Below, one piece after another: positions 6,835-14,762 of a DNA stretch of 19,383 nt. Below the pieces are notes generated by a model. It had not been told where the DNA came from. It saw nothing but the letters and a program-made list of their open reading frames with translations, and did not search any database. Origin of the DNA: Rhodopirellula sp. (GTDB lineage Bacteria; Planctomycetota; Planctomycetia; Pirellulales; Pirellulaceae); contig PAXU01000006.1 in assembly GCA_002714565.1 (NCBI GenBank), positions 129,322 through 148,704 of the forward strand. The letters are read 5' to 3'. The translations under genes were made by a program, and so were the position numbers. How positions within the stretch are numbered: the first letter of the stretch is position 1; the number at the start of each line of letters is the position of its first letter.

Positions 6835-8385
6835 TTACAACTGAGCGCCGAGAGTCCAAATGACGAATTCCTCGTCACCGATGCCATGCTCTTCACTCTT
6901 GGTTTGTTCACCACTGGCTACAGAGATGATCTTTTCGAAGATCTCCTCGCCCACCTGTTGAACAGTATTGCCATGAAGTACTGTTCCGGCATTAACATCC
7001 ATGTCATCCACCATGCGTTCATACATCGGGGTGTTGGAAGCGACCTTAATAGACGGTGTAGGCTTGCACCCGTAGCAACTACCACGGCCAGTAGTAAAGA
7101 CGACGACATTACATCCTCCCGCTACCATTCCCGTAACACTTGGTGGATCGAAACCAGGTGTATCCATGATGACAAAGCCGTTGTCCGTAATCGGCTCTGC
7201 ATACTGGTAAACATCCTTCAACACGGTCGTACCGCCCTTAGCAACTGCTCCAAGTGACTTCTCGGCAATAGTGGTTAAGCCACCCTCTTTGTTGCCCATC
7301 GTAGGGTTATTATCAATGTCATCCCCCCACATTCCGACATACCATTGCCACCAGTCAATTCGCTCTAACAGCTTGTCGGCAACCTCCACGTTTTGTGACC
7401 GTTCAGTAAGCAAGTGTTCGGCACCGTAGATCTCCGGCATTTCACTTAGGACTGCAGTACCACCACAGCGAACCAAAAGATCGCTTGCCACACCAACGGC
7501 CGGATTTGCAGTGATCCCTGAATTGCCATCACTACCACCGCATTCGAGTCCAACAACAAGTTCACCGGCTGGAATCGGCTCGCGTGAAAAACTATTGGCA
7601 ATCGGTAATAACTCGGCAAGTGTCTTAACCCCCTTTTCCACGGTTTTAGCCGTACCGCCTTCATCCTGCATGGAAAAGACCGGCGGGCGTTTGGGCTCAT
7701 CGCCCATACCGTCAATCATCACGAGTTGCTGGCTCTCAACTAGGTAACCAATCGTGCTCTGTTCACAACCCAGGCCGACGATCAGATAAGCGCCAATATT
7801 CGGATGACGCGCAATGCCACCAAGAACGCGATTCAACATTTCATGCAGCAAGCCACCAAACTTCATGCCACAGCCCCAACCATGTGCAAAAGCTACAACA
7901 CCGTCCACATTTGGGTAGTCTTTGAGTTTTTCATCATCAAAGTGTCGAGCTATATATTTTGCAACCGAAGCGGAGCAGTTCACGGATGAAATCACGCCGA
8001 TATAATTCCTCGTACCAGCCTTACCGTTTGGCCGTCGATACCCCATAAACGTGCGGTCAGTAATCGGAGCCGGATTTTCCGGAATCAACGTTGCTTTCTG
8101 GTAATCAACTGCTGGCGGATTGTTCTTGAGATTGTGCACATGTACGTGTTCACCAATGGCAATCTCGCCTGTGGTAATTCCGATGGGCTGTCCATACTTG
8201 AAGACTGGTGAGTTAACTTCAATAACCCGCACAGCTATCTTGTGACCAATTCGAATATCCTGTTTCAACTCAATCGATTGGTCATCAACATGGATTGTCT
8301 CACCGGCATTTAAATGCCGGGCGGCAACACAGATATTGTCTTTGGGATCAAGATATACGATGTCAACCTGCGATGATGTGATCAT
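6835..8385 (-). CDS. uxaA: UxaA-family sugar-acid dehydratase (altronate dehydratase-like)
   Basis: The 516-residue product has both parts of full-length UxaA: an N-terminal SAF domain (about 10-85, with RIGHKIAV and KYGQPIG) and the catalytic C-terminal domain (about 110-510). Signatures are GYRRPNGKAGTRNYIG, SSVNCSASVA, GCGMKFGG, GLECGGSDGNSG, TTGRGSCYGCKP and VDDMDVNAG. Conserved cysteines in these motifs fit the iron-dependent mechanism of the family, which removes water from D-altronate (or the related D-galactarate) to give a 2-keto-3-deoxy acid in hexuronate breakdown. Altronate is the more likely substrate given close likeness to E. coli UxaA, but galactarate dehydratase cannot be excluded. 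The ATG at 8385 has only a weak GAG upstream. No other uronate gene is near, so this looks like an isolated catabolic gene. A 149-base gap with no clear terminator separates it from lpxK. Confidence 0.9.
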   Translation of the reverse strand: MITSSQVDIVYLDPKDNICVAARHLNAGETIHVDDQSIELKQDIRIGHKIAVRVIEVNSPVFKYGQPIGITTGEIAIGEHVHVHNLKNNPPAVDYQKATLIPENPAPITDRTFMGYRRPNGKAGTRNYIGVISSVNCSASVAKYIARHFDDEKLKDYPNVDGVVAFAHGWGCGMKFGGLLHEMLNRVLGGIARHPNIGAYLIVGLGCEQSTIGYLVESQQLVMIDGMGDEPKRPPVFSMQDEGGTAKTVEKGVKTLAELLPIANSFSREPIPAGELVVGLECGGSDGNSGITANPAVGVASDLLVRCGGTAVLSEMPEIYGAEHLLTERSQNVEVADKLLERIDWWQWYVGMWGDDIDNNPTMGNKEGGLTTIAEKSLGAVAKGGTTVLKDVYQYAEPITDNGFVIMDTPGFDPPSVTGMVAGGCNVVVFTTGRGSCYGCKPTPSIKVASNTPMYERMVDDMDVNAGTVLHGNTVQQVGEEIFEKIISVASGEQTKSEEHGIGDEEFVIWTLGAQL

Positions 8386-8542
8386 AAATGTAACTCAGAA
8401 AAACTGGGGCAATTGATGTGTTTAAGGTAGCCTTCGAGAAACAACCGTTGGTTACCTGCTAAATGCTGCTGGTATCGCAACAAAAAACGCGAAGCCCAAA
8501 TGGCCACCCAAGTGGTGAAACGCCGATAATTATGGGGTAGGG

Positions 8543-8588
8543 GTGGATATGGTCTGTACTTGTCATTTCAGCAAGTACCATAATCCAT
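8543..8588. other. Long imperfect inverted repeat (candidate structured RNA or leader element)
   Basis: TACTTG (8557-8562) pairs with CAAGTA (8572-8577) around a 9-base loop. After a 4-base bulge on the left, ATGG (8549-8552) pairs with CCAT (8578-8581). After a single bulged A (8582), TGGAT (8544-8548) pairs with ATCCA (8583-8587). That makes 15 Watson-Crick pairs plus a possible outer G-U. It lies 209 bases before the DUF4175-like gene, and no T-run follows it, so it is not a plain terminator. Confidence 0.4.
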
Positions 8589-8677
8589 ATAAAACCACTG
8601 TAATTGGTTGCCTTTACCTCCCGCAAGAAGGTGGGAACTATGAAGTCAGTATTTGCGTCTAAAGAGTAGGAAGAATT

Positions 8678-8791
8678 ATGATTTTGCGTGAGCAGATCAG
8701 CCCACAACTGTATACTGCAAATAGTTCTCATCTATATATAGATGGTGATTCGGTGGATGTTTCCCCGCATATGAAAAACAACAGTAACTAA
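8678..8791 (+). CDS. Small ORF, 37 residues, upstream of and possibly coupled to the DUF4175-like gene
   Basis: The ORF begins with ATG at 8678, with AGGAAG (8668-8673) 4 bases before it, one of the better ribosome binding sites in the window. It ends with TAA at 8789-8791, 5 bases before the ATG of the next gene, which itself has no visible ribosome binding site. This is the geometry of translational coupling. The product starts MILREQISPQ and ends HMKNNSN; it is hydrophilic, has no signal peptide or membrane segment, and belongs to no family I recognise. An in-frame TAA at 8660 bounds it upstream. A 16-bp palindrome falls inside it, so the stretch could instead be regulatory DNA that is open by chance. 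I cannot exclude chance: a frame of this length is common in non-coding DNA. Confidence 0.35.
   Translation: MILREQISPQLYTANSSHLYIDGDSVDVSPHMKNNSN
8729..8744. promoter_or_regulatory. 16-bp perfect palindrome, candidate operator
   Basis: Positions 8729-8744 read CATCTATATATAGATG, identical on both strands. It lies 52 bases upstream of the DUF4175-like start and about 12 bases after a TATACT -10-like box at 8711-8716, where a bound protein would block transcription. No regulator is adjacent. Confidence 0.35.
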
Positions 8792-8796
8792 GACCC

Positions 8797-11700
8797 ATGG
8801 CTACAGGCTCCGCTACAAAACAAGGTGTACAAAAAGCTTTCGACTACGATCAGTACGTCGCAAAGCAACTCCGTACAGCGAGCCGAAAAGTGCGACTCAT
8901 TGAAATCGCTCGCGGCGTTGCTAGATGGGCGTTTCTAAGTTCGTTACTTGTCGTAATAGCACTGGTCGTGGATCACTGGCTTTTTCCACTCGGAACAATT
9001 GGTCGATGGGCAACCTTTACGTTCCTGGTTTTCGTTGCACCATGGAAGCTCATCAAGAATCTGGTGCCACTTCTGTTTCGCAAGATTAATCCGTTGTACG
9101 CAGCTCAGCATATCGAGCAAAACGAAAGTAACCTTAATAACAGCCTCATAAATTACTGGCAGCTGAAGGAAAGCGATGCAGCCGTACATCCATCCATTCA
9201 AAAAGCACTCGCAACGCAAGCTGCAACAGACTTGACCGAACAGCGTGTTCAAGAGGTTTCAGACCCACAAGCAATACTACGTCAGGTGTACATGGTATTG
9301 CTGTTCATGCTGGTTTTCGCTGTTTACTTATTCGTAGCACCTAAGAACCCACTACAAACATTTCAAAGAGTGATTGCACCGTGGGCTGACATCTCACGAC
9401 CGGAACGGATCAAAATCACTAATGTGATCCCCGGCGACACCGATGTATTTTACGACTCGCGGATTACGGTGACAGCAACCGTTGAAGGTGTACGTACTGC
9501 TGAAACTGTCAATTTAGTATTTAGAAGTATCGACGGCACGATCGGCAATCGTGTTATTCAAATGCAAGCAGATGTCTCTGCTGATAAATACTCAGCGGTG
9601 TTACCAAATGAATCCGAGGATGGGATTCAAACAGATCTGGAATACTGGATTCAGGTTGGCGATGCAAAGAGCGGTAATTACGAAATCCGTGTGCTTCCGG
9701 CACCATCTATCCGTATTGAATCATTGAGTTATGAATACCCGGCATATACAAAACTGGAGCCGCGAACCGTAAAGGATCATTACACCATTGAAGGGATCGA
9801 AGGCACCATAGTCTCCATAAATGCCACGATCAACCAACCTGGAAAATCTGCTTCTCTAGAACTCTTAAACGACTCAGAGCGTGTCGTAGAACAACTACCC
9901 CTTTCGATAACGGATTTGGCTGCAAGTGGCACACACCGATTGAGACTTACACAGGATAGATCTCAGGTCTTATACACAAAGTACCGGCTGCACTTCACAA
10001 ACGCCGAGGGTGAATCTAATCCCAACGTCATCGAATCCCCTATCAATGTCATTCGCGATCTTGATCCAGAAATCGAAATCGTTTCGCCCGATGAACGAGA
10101 AATTGAAATACCGCTGAATGGTGCTGCTCTTATTAAGTACCGTGCTATCGACCCTGACTTCATGATTTCCAAAGCAGAAATGGTTATCAGTAATGGCAAA
10201 AAAGAGCTAGACAGAAGAAACCTTGCCCCAAATGGGATCAACGAAAACGGTCCGTTGATTTCCAGTTCTTACTTTCAGCCAAAGAAACTCGGCCTAAAAC
10301 CCGGAGACTCTATCACCATCATTGGAGTCGTCGAAGATAACCGACATCTTGGAGACAAACCTGCTCCGAACACAGCCAGTACGGATGTCATAACAATTAA
10401 GATTGCCGAAGAAGATCCAAACCTTCCGGAAGAGTCCGAGCCTGAATCGGAAGTAAATCAAGAGAGTCCCGGATCTGAAAACGGCGAGACCGGTAACAGT
10501 GGTGAACAGTCAGAGGATGGTGCACAGCAAGGAAACGGTGTCGGCGAAGACTCAGAAATGGGTGATGAAGAAGGCATGGATGACGGCGGCACGGGAAATA
10601 TGAGCGGTGGATCTGAGGAAGGTGAGTCAGAGCCAAACGATGATCCCGGTAACGGAAACGAGGGGGAATCCAGTGACTCGGATGATAACAACAAGTCACA
10701 AGGTGATAACCAGGGGAATGATTCGAATTCCGAAGGTGGGGAAAATAGCAACAAGGATCCGATGGCCGGAGATACCGGTGAAGCTGGCGACGAATCCTCG
10801 GAGCCAGGTGAACCAATGGAAGGTGAAGTTTCCGAAGAATCCGAAAGCGACCCGCATGACGGTGACACATTCCAAAAGGTCCTTGACTACTTAAAAGAAA
10901 AGCAACGCCAACAGAATGGCTCGGACTCCGAAGGACAGGATCCCAGCGGATCTGATCAGGAGAATAGTGGATCTGACAGTGAGTCACAGCAAAACCAATC
11001 GGATTCCCAGAATACAACCAGCGAAAACCAGGATTCTGCCGGACAAAAAGGAAATCCTTCATCTCAAAATAAAAAGCCGACAAATATGGCCGACACTCCT
11101 GGCGATGATTCAGAAATGGCCGGTGACGGAGACAAGTCAGACAAAGATGGCAAAAAGCCCAAAAATGGAAATGATTCGGAAGGCGAAAAAGGTGAGGGTG
11201 AAAAAGGAGAGAACTCTGAAAAGGGGAATCCTCAGGACGGCTCCGATGCAAATAAGCCGTCCGATATGGGTGAGAAGAAAGACCCTTCCGGTGATGGCAA
11301 TAAGGAAATGAATCCTGAAGACGGTGGCATGGAAAATGCAGCTCAGGGTGGTGGCGACTCGAAAGATCCGGAAGATAAGTCCGAAAACATGGGCAACGAA
11401 TCCGAAGCAGCAGACCCTGAAAACATGGGAGATGATCCAACGGAAGGTCAGTCGAAGTCTCAGAACAGCAATGCTGATAGCGCGATGGGACAAGGGGGTA
11501 ATTCAGCTTCCAACGACAACAGTTCACAATCCAACAACATGAATCAGTCAAGCGAATCGGTGGAATCCGGGAGTCCAACTACTCAAGACACCCAAGCTGA
11601 CAGCAACTCTGGTGGCTCCGCAAGTCCTGGTGATTCGCCTGGTACAAACGCTGGCGCACAAGCTCAGAAAGACGAGATCGGATTACCCGAGGAAATTGAA

Positions 11701-12081
11701 AACAACGCCGAAGAGAGGCTGGATTACGCAAAGCAAGCAACAAGCTTGGTTCTCGAATATTTGAAAGACCAGCAAGACAATCCGGATAAAGAACTACTCG
11801 AGGAACTCAATCTTTCCGCGGATGACTTGAGAGAGATGATTCGGCGTTACGACGAGTTAATGAAGAAAGCTGCCGAAAGTGATGAAGCGCAGCATGAACT
11901 TGAAGAGACCCTTCGCTCACTGGGTTTAAAGCCTCGCAAGATATATCGAGTCGATGGCGCCGATTCACCTAAAGTTAGGCTGTCAAACACAGCAAATCAG
12001 GGGGATTTGCGAGGCTTACCTCCAAAACTGCTCCAGCAGTACAAGGCGTTCAAAACCGGAACAGCCATTTCTAAAGACTAA
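8797..12081 (+). CDS. Large DUF4175-like membrane protein with acidic low-complexity linker
   Basis: The 1094-residue protein is not assigned with certainty; its layout recalls planctomycete proteins often labelled DUF4175 or hypothetical membrane proteins. Predicted membrane helices are at about 43-63, 66-84 and 163-181. Residues about 200-537 form a beta-rich extracytoplasmic part with Ig-like features (ITVTATVEG; IRIESLSYEYPAYT; IKYRAIDPDF; ITIIGVVEDNRH). Residues 538-957 are a linker of mostly Glu, Asp, Ser, Gly, Asn, Gln and Lys, strongly acidic and surely disordered, with one helical island at 691-705 (TFQKVLDYLKEKQRQ). Residues 958-1094 are helical and charged (DYAKQATSLVLEYLKDQ, then LSADDLREMIRRYDELMKK). 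Both DNA strands stay open over the linker because of its codon composition. No ribosome binding site is visible; coupling to the 37-codon ORF is possible. A role in envelope structure is an inference from topology alone. Confidence 0.7.
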   Translation: MATGSATKQGVQKAFDYDQYVAKQLRTASRKVRLIEIARGVARWAFLSSLLVVIALVVDHWLFPLGTIGRWATFTFLVFVAPWKLIKNLVPLLFRKINPLYAAQHIEQNESNLNNSLINYWQLKESDAAVHPSIQKALATQAATDLTEQRVQEVSDPQAILRQVYMVLLFMLVFAVYLFVAPKNPLQTFQRVIAPWADISRPERIKITNVIPGDTDVFYDSRITVTATVEGVRTAETVNLVFRSIDGTIGNRVIQMQADVSADKYSAVLPNESEDGIQTDLEYWIQVGDAKSGNYEIRVLPAPSIRIESLSYEYPAYTKLEPRTVKDHYTIEGIEGTIVSINATINQPGKSASLELLNDSERVVEQLPLSITDLAASGTHRLRLTQDRSQVLYTKYRLHFTNAEGESNPNVIESPINVIRDLDPEIEIVSPDEREIEIPLNGAALIKYRAIDPDFMISKAEMVISNGKKELDRRNLAPNGINENGPLISSSYFQPKKLGLKPGDSITIIGVVEDNRHLGDKPAPNTASTDVITIKIAEEDPNLPEESEPESEVNQESPGSENGETGNSGEQSEDGAQQGNGVGEDSEMGDEEGMDDGGTGNMSGGSEEGESEPNDDPGNGNEGESSDSDDNNKSQGDNQGNDSNSEGGENSNKDPMAGDTGEAGDESSEPGEPMEGEVSEESESDPHDGDTFQKVLDYLKEKQRQQNGSDSEGQDPSGSDQENSGSDSESQQNQSDSQNTTSENQDSAGQKGNPSSQNKKPTNMADTPGDDSEMAGDGDKSDKDGKKPKNGNDSEGEKGEGEKGENSEKGNPQDGSDANKPSDMGEKKDPSGDGNKEMNPEDGGMENAAQGGGDSKDPEDKSENMGNESEAADPENMGDDPTEGQSKSQNSNADSAMGQGGNSASNDNSSQSNNMNQSSESVESGSPTTQDTQADSNSGGSASPGDSPGTNAGAQAQKDEIGLPEEIENNAEERLDYAKQATSLVLEYLKDQQDNPDKELLEELNLSADDLREMIRRYDELMKKAAESDEAQHELEETLRSLGLKPRKIYRVDGADSPKVRLSNTANQGDLRGLPPKLLQQYKAFKTGTAISKD
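10408..11667 (+). other. Segment encoding the acidic low-complexity linker
   Basis: This segment codes for residues 538-957 of the DUF4175-like protein. It is rich in GAA, GAT, TCC/TCA, GGN and AAC/AAT codons without an exact tandem repeat, although short units such as GEKGEGEKGE recur near 11180-11220. Membrane helices and cysteines are absent from it. The composition opens long false frames on the opposite strand. Confidence 0.85.
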
Positions 12082-12129
12082 GCTCGAATTAAGATAGATT
12101 CTTATAGAACGCGCTTAAATATGCGTTTT

Positions 12130-12143
12130 CGATTTGCAAATCG
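12130..12143. promoter_or_regulatory. 14-bp palindrome before nadB, candidate operator
   Basis: CGATTTGCAAATCG at 12130-12143 is a perfect palindrome ending 18 bases before the nadB ATG, inside the 80-base gap after the DUF4175-like gene. A weak stem AACGC/GCGTT (12108-12127 region) lies just upstream. NAD genes are often controlled by dedicated repressors, but this site matches none that I can name. Confidence 0.3.
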
Positions 12144-12161
12144 GTCACCGAGCTAAACTCT

Positions 12162-13769
12162 ATGACAATCGCGATCCCTCGATATCTTGCCGCATTCAAT
12201 CCCAAAGATCTGCCCCACCGATTTACGGATGTGCTGATTATCGGTGGTGGTCTAGCAGGTCTACGTGCAGCAAATTCCGTCGACCCGTCGCTGTCTGTTA
12301 TGGTGATCACCAAAGACCAGATACGCCAATCCAACAGCCAATACGCTCAAGGCGGAATTGCCGGTGTGCTTGACCCGGAGGATGACTTCCAGAATCATGT
12401 TTCAGACACGTTAACAGCGGGCGGCAACCTCTGCGATCCGAGCATTGTCGACATGGTTGTGCGTGAAGCTCCTCAACGTATCCGTGAGTTGATTCAATGG
12501 GGCACACGATTTGACGAGCATTCAGGCGATCTGTTACTTGGGCGCGAAGGTGGTCACAGTCATCACCGTGTGGTGCATGCCATGGGAGATGCAACAGGTA
12601 AAGAGGTAATGCGTGCGATGATCGACTGGACGCGACGATTGCGTCACGTTGAGATTCAGGAAAGCACGTTTACCATCGACTTGCTCACATTTGATGGCGC
12701 ATGTCGCGGTGCGTTGATTTCTCAAAATGGTCAGATGTCGCTCGTTTGGGCCAAACAGACAATCATTTGCACAGGTGGTGCAGGCCAGCTTTACCGAGAG
12801 TCGACAAATCCGGCCGTTGCCACAGCAGATGGTCATGCCATTGCATTTCGTGCAGGGGCTGAATTGCGTGACATGGAATTCATGCAATTTCATCCTACGG
12901 TGCTCTACATTGCCGGAAGTAGCCGTAGTCTGATAACCGAGGCGATGCGTGGCGAAGGCGCCTACCTGGTGGACTCAACTGATAAGCGATTCATGCTGGA
13001 TTATGACGAACGAGCGGAACTTGCTCCCCGCGATGTCGTATCACAAGCCATCGTGAGTCAAATGGAAGCAACTAGGCATCCTTGCGTCTATCTCGACATG
13101 ACTCATTTAGATCCTAATTTTGTACGCACGCGATTTCCCGGGATCGCTAAGGCGTGTCAAAAATTTGGTATCGATATTACGACTGACCGCATCCCCGTAC
13201 GACCGGGTGCGCATTACATGATCGGTGGAGTAACGGTCAACGAAGATGGTCAAACCACGCTACCTGGATTGTGGGCAGCAGGCGAAGTAACCAGTAGCGG
13301 CCTGCATGGTGCCAATCGTCTGGCTTCAAATAGCTTGCTCGAAAGCCTGGTCTACGGTTCTCATGCGGGGCAAAAAGCATCCCTAGCGGCCGCGGAGCAA
13401 AAAGATCACTTCCTAGCATTTCCAATCGAGAATGGAAATGTCGATCCCCCGGAAGAAACATTGGATCTTACCGACGTGCGAAATTCACTAAAAAGTCTGA
13501 TGTGGCGAGGAGTTGGAGTACGGCGATCAGAATCCGGTCTCCATAATTCACTGAGCAATATTGATCGGTTGCAGCAATACGTGTTGCCATACCAGTTTCA
13601 ATCCAAGCAAGGTTGGGAATTACAGAACATGCTGATCGTTGGTCGTTTGATGGTTTCAGCAGCGTTAGAGCGCGAAGAGTCACGTGGCGTACATCTGCGC
13701 GTTGATTTTCCAGAAACAGATGATGCAAACTGGCGTCGTCATATCATCACCGGGTCACTATCGAGTTAA
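12162..13769 (+). CDS. nadB: L-aspartate oxidase
   Basis: NadB oxidises L-aspartate to iminoaspartate with FAD, which NadA then condenses to quinolinate: the first committed step of de novo NAD synthesis in the cytosol. The 535-residue length is typical. Visible motifs are the FAD-binding DVLIIGGGLAGL (23-34), SQYAQGGIAG, the NadB hallmark EGGHSHHRVVHA with GDATG, FMQFHPTVLY, ELAPRDVV with the catalytic arginine, GAHYMIGGV with the conserved histidine, and the second FAD segment LWAAGE with GANRLASNSLLE. The ATG at 12162 has no clear ribosome binding site, but the protein start relative to the FAD motif fits homologues. nadA and nadC are not in the window. It follows an 80-base gap holding a 14-bp palindrome and precedes a 208-base gap, so it may be a single-gene unit. 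Confidence 0.96.
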   Translation: MTIAIPRYLAAFNPKDLPHRFTDVLIIGGGLAGLRAANSVDPSLSVMVITKDQIRQSNSQYAQGGIAGVLDPEDDFQNHVSDTLTAGGNLCDPSIVDMVVREAPQRIRELIQWGTRFDEHSGDLLLGREGGHSHHRVVHAMGDATGKEVMRAMIDWTRRLRHVEIQESTFTIDLLTFDGACRGALISQNGQMSLVWAKQTIICTGGAGQLYRESTNPAVATADGHAIAFRAGAELRDMEFMQFHPTVLYIAGSSRSLITEAMRGEGAYLVDSTDKRFMLDYDERAELAPRDVVSQAIVSQMEATRHPCVYLDMTHLDPNFVRTRFPGIAKACQKFGIDITTDRIPVRPGAHYMIGGVTVNEDGQTTLPGLWAAGEVTSSGLHGANRLASNSLLESLVYGSHAGQKASLAAAEQKDHFLAFPIENGNVDPPEETLDLTDVRNSLKSLMWRGVGVRRSESGLHNSLSNIDRLQQYVLPYQFQSKQGWELQNMLIVGRLMVSAALEREESRGVHLRVDFPETDDANWRRHIITGSLSS

Positions 13770-13977
13770 TCTCCGGCTTGACCGAAACGGTGTTGAATCA
13801 AGCACACCCTCACCACTAAACTTATTCCCTGCCAATTAGACAAAACCAAACAACCCATTCCGGCGTACAGATAAAAGACATCCCCGCTTTCCAGCTTCAC
13901 TGATTCGGCCTTACCCGTTTCTGCGGTTAGCAAGTCAACTAGCGTTGGACTAAATTCCCCCCTCGTTTTACAAGCCC

Positions 13978-14757
13978 ATGAGTGAACAGTCAGCTCCAGA
14001 AGTAATCGAAGAATCACACACTGATTCCAGTCAGGTGATGATTGAGGCTGCTCATCTCTCAAAGTTCTATGGACCCTTTACGGCTACGCGTGACGTGAAC
14101 TTCACAATCACGCGCGGAGAAGTTGTTGCCTTTCTTGGTCCAAACGGTGCTGGTAAGAGTACAACCATGAAATTACTCACGGGCTACCTGGCACCATCAG
14201 AGGGGAGTGCCTGGATTGCCGGTTACAACATGTCAACGCACAGGATACGAGGCTCCGAGCAACTTGGCTATTTACCGGAAACCGGACCGCTTTACCCGGA
14301 CATGACGCCAAACTCTCTGTTAAGGTTTTTTGCCGGCGCAAGGGGAATGAGTCGCCAGCAAACCGAAGAGCGTATCGAAGTGGTCGTCGATCTTTGCGAC
14401 TTAAGCAGCGTATTTCACAAGGCCATTGGCAAGCTCTCCAAGGGATTCCGTCAACGAGTGGGAATGGCTCAAGCACTACTTCATGATCCCGATGTGCTGA
14501 TCATGGACGAACCAACTGCCGGACTGGATCCAAACCAGATACAGGAAGTCCGCAATACGATGCAGCGGCTTGGGCAAGATAACACGATCCTGCTCTCCAC
14601 CCACATCATGCAGGAAGTAGAGGCAATGGCCAACCGTGTCATCATGATCAACGAAGGTCGCCTGGTTTACGACGGGTCGGTAGACGAAATCGCCGAAGAT
14701 GGCGAGCCTCTCGACGCAGCATTCAGACGGCTCACAACTGGCAAGGCGGACGGCTAA
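13978..14757 (+). CDS. ABC transporter ATP-binding protein, GldA-like
   Basis: This 259-residue cytosolic ATPase subunit energises the membrane protein encoded next to it. Walker A is GPNGAGKST (54-62), the signature is LSKGF (153-157), Walker B with catalytic glutamate is VLIMDE (173-178) followed by PTAGLDP, and the switch histidine is His209 in LLSTHIM. It has the short ABC-2 type form seen in GldA/CcmA-like drug and gliding systems, including AFRRLT near the C-terminus. An in-frame TAA about 30 bases upstream bounds the frame and no ribosome binding site is seen before the ATG. The next ORF starts 5 bases after its stop, so the genes are one operon. The 208-base region before it contains nothing I can name. 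The substrate is unknown. Confidence 0.93.
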   Translation: MSEQSAPEVIEESHTDSSQVMIEAAHLSKFYGPFTATRDVNFTITRGEVVAFLGPNGAGKSTTMKLLTGYLAPSEGSAWIAGYNMSTHRIRGSEQLGYLPETGPLYPDMTPNSLLRFFAGARGMSRQQTEERIEVVVDLCDLSSVFHKAIGKLSKGFRQRVGMAQALLHDPDVLIMDEPTAGLDPNQIQEVRNTMQRLGQDNTILLSTHIMQEVEAMANRVIMINEGRLVYDGSVDEIAEDGEPLDAAFRRLTTGKADG

Positions 14758-14762
14758 CACCT

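Larger units (their letters stand above)
8386..8796. other. Divergent intergenic region with stems, a palindrome and a small ORF
   Basis: This is the only stretch longer than 300 bases without an established gene. From left to right it holds: AACC-GTT-GGTT at 8443-8453, a short dyad upstream of uxaA; a long imperfect hairpin at 8543-8588; a 5-bp stem AACCA/TGGTT at 8593-8609; a G-rich AAGGTGGG before a nine-codon ATG frame at 8640-8669; a 37-codon ORF at 8678-8791 with its own ribosome binding site; a -10-like TATACT at 8711-8716 without a good -35; and a 16-bp palindrome at 8729-8744. A minus-strand frame of 90 codons crosses the region but has no family signature. Confidence 0.5.

Noticed and set aside
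6800..6845. GTTGTA/TACAAC stem at the end of uxaA as a terminator
   Set aside because: Six pairs with a 14-base loop and no following T-run; too weak to call.
8459..8731. A 90-codon minus-strand frame in the divergent intergenic region
   Set aside because: No ribosome binding site, no recognisable family, and it runs across a strong hairpin and the palindrome. Likely chance.
10397..11578. A 393-codon open frame on the minus strand opposite the acidic linker
   Set aside because: The translation is full of Pro, His, Arg, Cys and Leu without any motif, as expected for the reverse complement of Glu/Ser/Gly/Asp codons. The plus-strand frame continues a protein with clear domains on both sides.
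13770..13977. Possible terminator or promoter between nadB and the GldA-like gene
   Set aside because: The best stem (GGTGT/ACACC near 13790) is short and lacks a T-run, and no -35/-10 pair is convincing.
13766..14062. A 98-codon minus-strand frame between nadB and the GldA-like gene
   Set aside because: It overlaps the start of a firm ABC ATPase gene and shows no domain or start signal.
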